Source: Parvibaculum sp. (lineage in GTDB: Bacteria; Pseudomonadota; Alphaproteobacteria; Parvibaculales; Parvibaculaceae). Taken from it: a stretch of 36,168 nt of DNA. How positions within the stretch are numbered: position 1 is the stretch's first letter; each line of letters opens with the position of its first letter. The notes beneath the pieces were generated by a model that did not search any database, had not been told where the DNA came from, and worked only from the letters and a program-made list of their open reading frames with translations. The stretch lies in NCBI RefSeq assembly GCF_030694575.1, contig NZ_JAUYUS010000082.1:1-36168 (forward strand), written 5' to 3'. The translations under genes were made by a program, and so were the position numbers. Positions 32,998 to 36,168 of the stretch are shown here, piece after piece.

Positions 32998-33518
32998 TGT
33001 GGAAGCACCTTAGCCAGTTGTTCGGCCGCAAACCCGCCTACAGGCCGGGCCCGTCGCCACGCCCGCGTCTCATCCTCACCCAGCCCTGCTTGCAGGCGCT
33101 TTGCGTCTGCCTCGAGCCCGAAATCCGCCGCAGCCATGAGGGCGTTGCCTATCTGCTCGGACAGACCGACGGCACGGTTACGCTTGCCGTCGCCGCCGTC
33201 CGCCCGGAGGCCGTCACGTCGCCCGGCAGCTTTGCCGTGAGCGCCCCGGCAATGGCGAAGGTAGTGCGCACCGCTACCAGGGCCGGGCTACAGGTCGTGG
33301 CCCAGGTCCATACCCATCCCGGCGGGGCGTATCATAGCGACGGCGACGTCGAAGGCGCGCGGATCGTCTATCGTGGATTCGTCTCTGCCGTATTCCCCGA
33401 CTACGGTCGGCGCCTTCCAGCGCTGGACGGCGCAGCCATCTACATGTTTCGGAGCGAGGGCGGATTCGTCGAGGTCTCGCCCGAGCGCGCCAGTGTTGTG
33501 CCGGGGAGGCTGACATGA
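32997..33518 (+). CDS. JAB/MPN (JAMM) metalloprotease, predicted deubiquitinase
   Basis: A 173-aa JAMM-type zinc protease. The motif residues are E48 (HEGVAYLLG), H105 and H107 (QVHTHPGG), S114 and D117 (YHSDGD). The second His and Ser are separated by six residues rather than the usual seven. The enzyme is predicted to process the modifier's C-terminus and/or remove it from substrates. The ATG at 32997 overlaps the E2 stop by one base and its own stop overlaps the next ATG. A short basic, proline-rich N-terminal extension (GRKPAYRPGPSPRPR) precedes the domain. This is the third gene of the four-gene operon. Confidence 0.85.
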   Translation: MWKHLSQLFGRKPAYRPGPSPRPRLILTQPCLQALCVCLEPEIRRSHEGVAYLLGQTDGTVTLAVAAVRPEAVTSPGSFAVSAPAMAKVVRTATRAGLQVVAQVHTHPGGAYHSDGDVEGARIVYRGFVSAVFPDYGRRLPALDGAAIYMFRSEGGFVEVSPERASVVPGRLT

Positions 33519-34825
33519 ACGAAGCCGAGTGGCGCGCTGCGCGCAACAGCCGCTCTCTGCGCTACGCCGGGCGCGTGCTCGATCCGGACAAACGGGTGCA
33601 TCTGCGTGCCGATCCGGCTTACGCCGCCCGCTATGACGGGCAGGTCGCGATTCTGGTTGCGGCCAACCTCTTCGGCCGCATGACTCCGGCGCTTGCACTC
33701 GATATTCCATCGGTGCCGGTCGTCGCGCCGCTCCCGTGGGCAGGGGTGGATTTGCGAGAATACGTGCTAAAGCAGCTCTACGCTGCCGATCCGTTCGGCA
33801 AGTTCGCGCAATGCAACGCCAGCGACGGCGACTATATCATCCATCTCGGCCGCGCGGGCGCCTCGGCTGTCGTGCACGGATCAGGCTGGAATCTCTATGC
33901 CGGACCTGCGCCGTCGCCGCTTGCGGATGATGAAACCGCCAACCCGGTCGGGCCGGCTATGGCGGCGATCCTCGCCGGTGCGGAAGCGTTCAGGAGCGCG
34001 CTGTCTCACCCAGCCGCCTTTCAGCTCAACGCGCTCACTTGGCACGCCGGCATGGCGACTGCCGCGGATGCACCGCTGCCCACCGCGTTGTCTCCCGGCG
34101 CTCTGTGGTTCGTCGGCCTGGGCTCCGTCGGAACCGCCGTCCTCTACTTCCTGACGCTTGCTACGCGCGATTTCTCGGCGCGGCTCTTCGACATGGACAA
34201 GGTCAAAATCCACAATCTCGATCGCTCGCCGCTCTTCATGGACCGGCATGTCCGTTGGCAGAAAGTCGATGCGGCTGCGGAATATCTTCGCGGCCTCGGG
34301 ATCACCGCCGTGGAACCCGAGCCTTTCGCGCTCGATGAATCGCCCGCCTGGACTGGACGCCCGCTGGGCGTTCCCGACGTTCTGATATCGGCAGCGAACG
34401 AACGCAATGTCCGCGCTGTGATCGAGAGCAACTTCCCGCCCTTGCAGATTTACGCCACCACGGGTCGGAACTGGCAGGCGGCGGTCATCCGCCACGCACC
34501 GTTCGAAGATCCCTGCTCGTGCTGCCTGTTCCCCGAAACGGCTCACGCACCCACGACCTGTGCCACCGGTTCATTGCCCCAAGCCAGCAACGGCGAGCAG
34601 ATGGACGCGGCGCTTCCGTTCCTTTCCTTTGCTGCCGGGGTAATGGCGGCTGCCGAAATTCTCAAACGTGGCCTACCGGGCTATCCGTTCGTCTCGAACC
34701 GCGTGGTCCTCAACACCAGCCCGCGCATTCGCACTGTGCCAGCCGCCTTGTCCCTGCGCTCCAGCTGCATCTGCCAGAAGCGAAGCAGTACAGTGCACCG
34801 CCAAATGCTGGATCTGCCAGTCTGA
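33515..34825 (+). CDS. E1-like ThiF/MoeB adenylyltransferase
   Basis: A 436-aa E1-type protein. The ThiF/MoeB core starts near residue 195: nucleotide-binding FVGLGSVGTAVL (G201, G203, G206), FDMDKVKIHNLDRSPLF (D226, D228, N234, R237) and VDVLISAANERNVR-like DVLISAANERNVR (288-300). Cysteines C334, C336, C337 and C349 are a possible zinc or thioester site and C418/C420 (SSCICQK) lie at the C-terminus. The roughly 190-residue N-terminal part (LFGRMTPALALDIPSVPVVAPLPWAG) is not a ThiF core and may be a partner-binding domain. The ATG at 33515 overlaps the JAB stop (ATGA). It should activate the modifier. It is the last gene of the operon. Confidence 0.87.
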   Translation: MNEAEWRAARNSRSLRYAGRVLDPDKRVHLRADPAYAARYDGQVAILVAANLFGRMTPALALDIPSVPVVAPLPWAGVDLREYVLKQLYAADPFGKFAQCNASDGDYIIHLGRAGASAVVHGSGWNLYAGPAPSPLADDETANPVGPAMAAILAGAEAFRSALSHPAAFQLNALTWHAGMATAADAPLPTALSPGALWFVGLGSVGTAVLYFLTLATRDFSARLFDMDKVKIHNLDRSPLFMDRHVRWQKVDAAAEYLRGLGITAVEPEPFALDESPAWTGRPLGVPDVLISAANERNVRAVIESNFPPLQIYATTGRNWQAAVIRHAPFEDPCSCCLFPETAHAPTTCATGSLPQASNGEQMDAALPFLSFAAGVMAAAEILKRGLPGYPFVSNRVVLNTSPRIRTVPAALSLRSSCICQKRSSTVHRQMLDLPV

Positions 34826-35287
34826 GAGGTTCCGCTTGCCAACTACAGCTGGCGGTGACGACTCGTCGCCGCGCACACCGCGTCCACGGGCGCGGCTCGC
34901 GCAAGCTTCTAATCCGCTTAATGATATCCGCTGCCTGGGACGTTTCGACCAAGATGTGATGCGTTAGCCGGGTGCTGATCGGCTTCATCGCGTGTTGGTC
35001 GCGGAGCAGCCAGAGAAAGCACCTATTCTAATCAATGTCCGCTATCGGAAAGCGGCGCTGATGCTCGGAATGACCGCAACTGGCGCGAAGCGGACGACGG
35101 GTCTCTGCCTTCTCAGAAATGTTTCTCTGAACAGCTTCAGGCGGAGAGGGCGGCGAGACAAGGCTGATAATCTGATTATTGAAGCGCCAGTTGAGACAGG
35201 CTGCCTGCCCTGCAAGGTTGGTCTCGCAGACTGCCGCTGAGGCGATGAGGCCGACGGCAGCGTCATCCGATTTCTCATAAATACTAA
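34826..35287. other. Region downstream of the ubiquitin-like operon
   Basis: 462 bases with no gene I can support and no clear terminator after the E1-like gene. One short stretch near 35071-35093 is an imperfect reverse copy (about 18 of 22) of a stretch at 30194-30215, a possible degenerate intergenic repeat. Confidence 0.3.
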
Positions 35288-35566
35288 GAACCTTCTCGGT
35301 AGCGTTGAAATCGACGGTGCGGCGGAAGACGCCACATCTCAACCGCACCGTCTTTGCCGAAGTCGTGTCGAAGAAGCCGCTTCGCGGCATCATGGAGGTG
35401 ACGGGGCTTTCGTCGGCCGCCGTGTATGACAAGCTCGACTTCCACTACCGCCAGTGCCGCGGCTTCGCCGGCGACGCGAGGGCCGTGTCCATCGCATCGA
35501 AAGAAAGCACGTGCGGCTCTGCGTCGACCGGCCGGACTTCGAGGGCGAAGAAATGACGGTGGACGA
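35288..35566 (+). mobile_element. Decayed transposase / insertion element fragment
   Basis: Two reading frames together spell a transposase-like piece: first LNRTVFAEVVSKKPLRGIMEVTGLSSAAVYDKLDFHYRQCRGFAGD (35340-35475 or so), then in another frame RVHRIERKHVRLCVDRPDF (35483-35540). This matches the order K-x-P-L-R-x-I-x-E-x-x-x-L-S-x-x-x-L-Y-x-K-L-D-F-x-x-R-Q-C, then L-Y-L-S-V-D-R-Q-D of insertion-element proteins common in Rhizobiales, as I recall them. The frameshift and missing ends show that it is inactive. I cannot assign an IS family or find its terminal repeats. Confidence 0.5.
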
Positions 35567-35719
35567 ACTAATTGCCGCGAAGAGCCGGCGCCGTTCCAAT
35601 GATGAGTCTGGAAAAGCGCCAGGTCGTTTCCTATATGGCAAAAGAAGCCATAATGGGAAAAATTGACAAATATGGCTATTTTGGTTAGAATTCTCGCGTC
35701 GATCTCAATGGAGTGGAAG

Positions 35720-36070
35720 ATGCCCGCCGATATCATCCCCAGTCTGAAAACACTGCCGCAGCGGAGCGCAACGCAGGTGAAGAACAGATGGGCCGACGTG
35801 GTGCGCGAGGTGCGCAAGCTCGGCAGCGTCGCTATCACGCAGCACAATCAGGTTGAAATGGTGGTGATGAGCGCCGAGAGCTACCAGAAGATATCCGCCC
35901 ATGCCGAGGAAGCCCGGGCCCGCGGCGAAGCGGGGCTTGCCACTCTTTCAGATGACTTCGACCGGCGCCTCGCCTCGTTCAAGACCGAGGGGATCCGCGA
36001 TCGGGTCGAGGGCGTGATGTCCGCGCGCGGCCGCATCAAACGTCCTGCGAAGGCTGGCGCCACTTACTGA
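35720..36070 (+). CDS. Phd/YefM-type antitoxin
   Basis: A 116-aa antitoxin of the Phd/YefM class: the N-terminal DNA-binding half contains SATQVKNRWADVVREVRKLGSVAITQHNQVEMVVMSAESYQKI, the usual Phd fold. The C-terminal half (EEARARGEAGLATLSDDFDRRLASFKTEGIRDRVEGVMSARGRIKRPAKAG) is the part expected to bind the toxin. The ATG at 35720 follows GGAGTGGAAG. The stop TGA shares its last base with the ATG of the next gene. It is probably autoregulated with its partner. It reads in the same direction as the ubiquitin-like operon but is far from it and probably independent. Confidence 0.85.
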   Translation: MPADIIPSLKTLPQRSATQVKNRWADVVREVRKLGSVAITQHNQVEMVVMSAESYQKISAHAEEARARGEAGLATLSDDFDRRLASFKTEGIRDRVEGVMSARGRIKRPAKAGATY

Positions 36071-36168
36071 TGCCCGCAAAACCGGCTCGTCCCGTCATTT
36101 TCGTGCTGGCCGGCGTCAATGGTGCCGGCAAAAGCTCGGTGGGCGGCGCGCTCCTCAAGGAATATGGC
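36070..36168 (+). CDS. Zeta-toxin-like P-loop protein (3' end beyond window)
   Basis: Only 33 codons are present. MPAKPARPVIFVLAGVNGAGKSSVGGALLKEYG has a Walker A motif (AGVNGAGKSS) right at the N-terminus, the form seen in zeta-type toxin kinases (which phosphorylate UDP-N-acetylglucosamine in known members). The one-base overlap with a Phd-type antitoxin gene supports a toxin role. The rest is beyond the right edge, so the catalytic residues cannot be checked. Confidence 0.7.
   Translation, partial: MPAKPARPVIFVLAGVNGAGKSSVGGALLKEYG

Noticed and set aside
35284-35847. 187-codon leftward frame overlapping the transposase remnant and the Phd gene
   Set aside because: Antisense to the Phd-type antitoxin gene, which has clear family sequence and a ribosome site.

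Overview
The window comes from an alphaproteobacterial chromosome, most likely Hyphomicrobiales/Rhizobiales-like (a Parvibaculum-type genome is my guess). The evidence is the high-GC coding style, the yqeY-dnaG-rpoD cluster divergent from carA, an ELM1-family protein, a DnaG whose zinc site is mostly gone, and a near-perfect Irr-type iron box upstream of a peroxiredoxin gene. The left 20 kb is core genome: a sulfotransferase (cut by the window edge), an ahpC-like peroxiredoxin plus trxB, a secreted TPR protein, an unknown 659-aa protein next to a 2-oxoglutarate/Fe(II) oxygenase, an ELM1-family protein, an Lrp/AsnC regulator, greA, carA and carB with an unexpected small gene between them, then yqeY, dnaG and rpoD.

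Right of the rpoD terminator the sequence becomes a patchwork of core genes and small accessory islets. The first islet (about 20.2-22.4 kb, AT-rich) has a DUF6119/TIGR04141-type gene interrupted by one in-frame ochre codon. It abuts an orphan higA antitoxin preceded by only the 3' tail of higB. Then come an arsM-type arsenite methyltransferase, a Lys/Ala-rich small protein and a secreted DJ-1/PfpI protein. The second islet (25.6-27.9 kb, AT-rich) is a two-gene operon: an anti-phage dCTP deaminase (AvcD/DCD type: P-loop-like domain plus deoxycytidylate deaminase domain) and a 163-aa companion of unknown function. A secreted SIMPL-domain protein and a tRNA-Ile2(CAU) gene close this part.

The most interesting stretch lies right of the tRNA. 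After a TetR regulator come two divergent operons. Leftward is an overlapping trio: a sigma-70-like protein, a 144-aa coiled-coil protein and an ImmA/IrrE metallopeptidase. Rightward is a tightly packed four-gene ubiquitin-like conjugation operon: a single-domain ubiquitin-like protein, an E2-like protein, a JAB/JAMM deubiquitinase and an E1-like ThiF protein. Gene content and order match Bil/Bub-type antiphage ubiquitination systems, but the modifier has one beta-grasp domain and ends in ...GDGV, and it sits next to a regulator/protease module. A decayed transposase and a Phd-type antitoxin overlapping a zeta-like P-loop toxin (cut by the edge) end the window. At least three potential defence modules and two toxin-antitoxin loci therefore lie within 16 kb.
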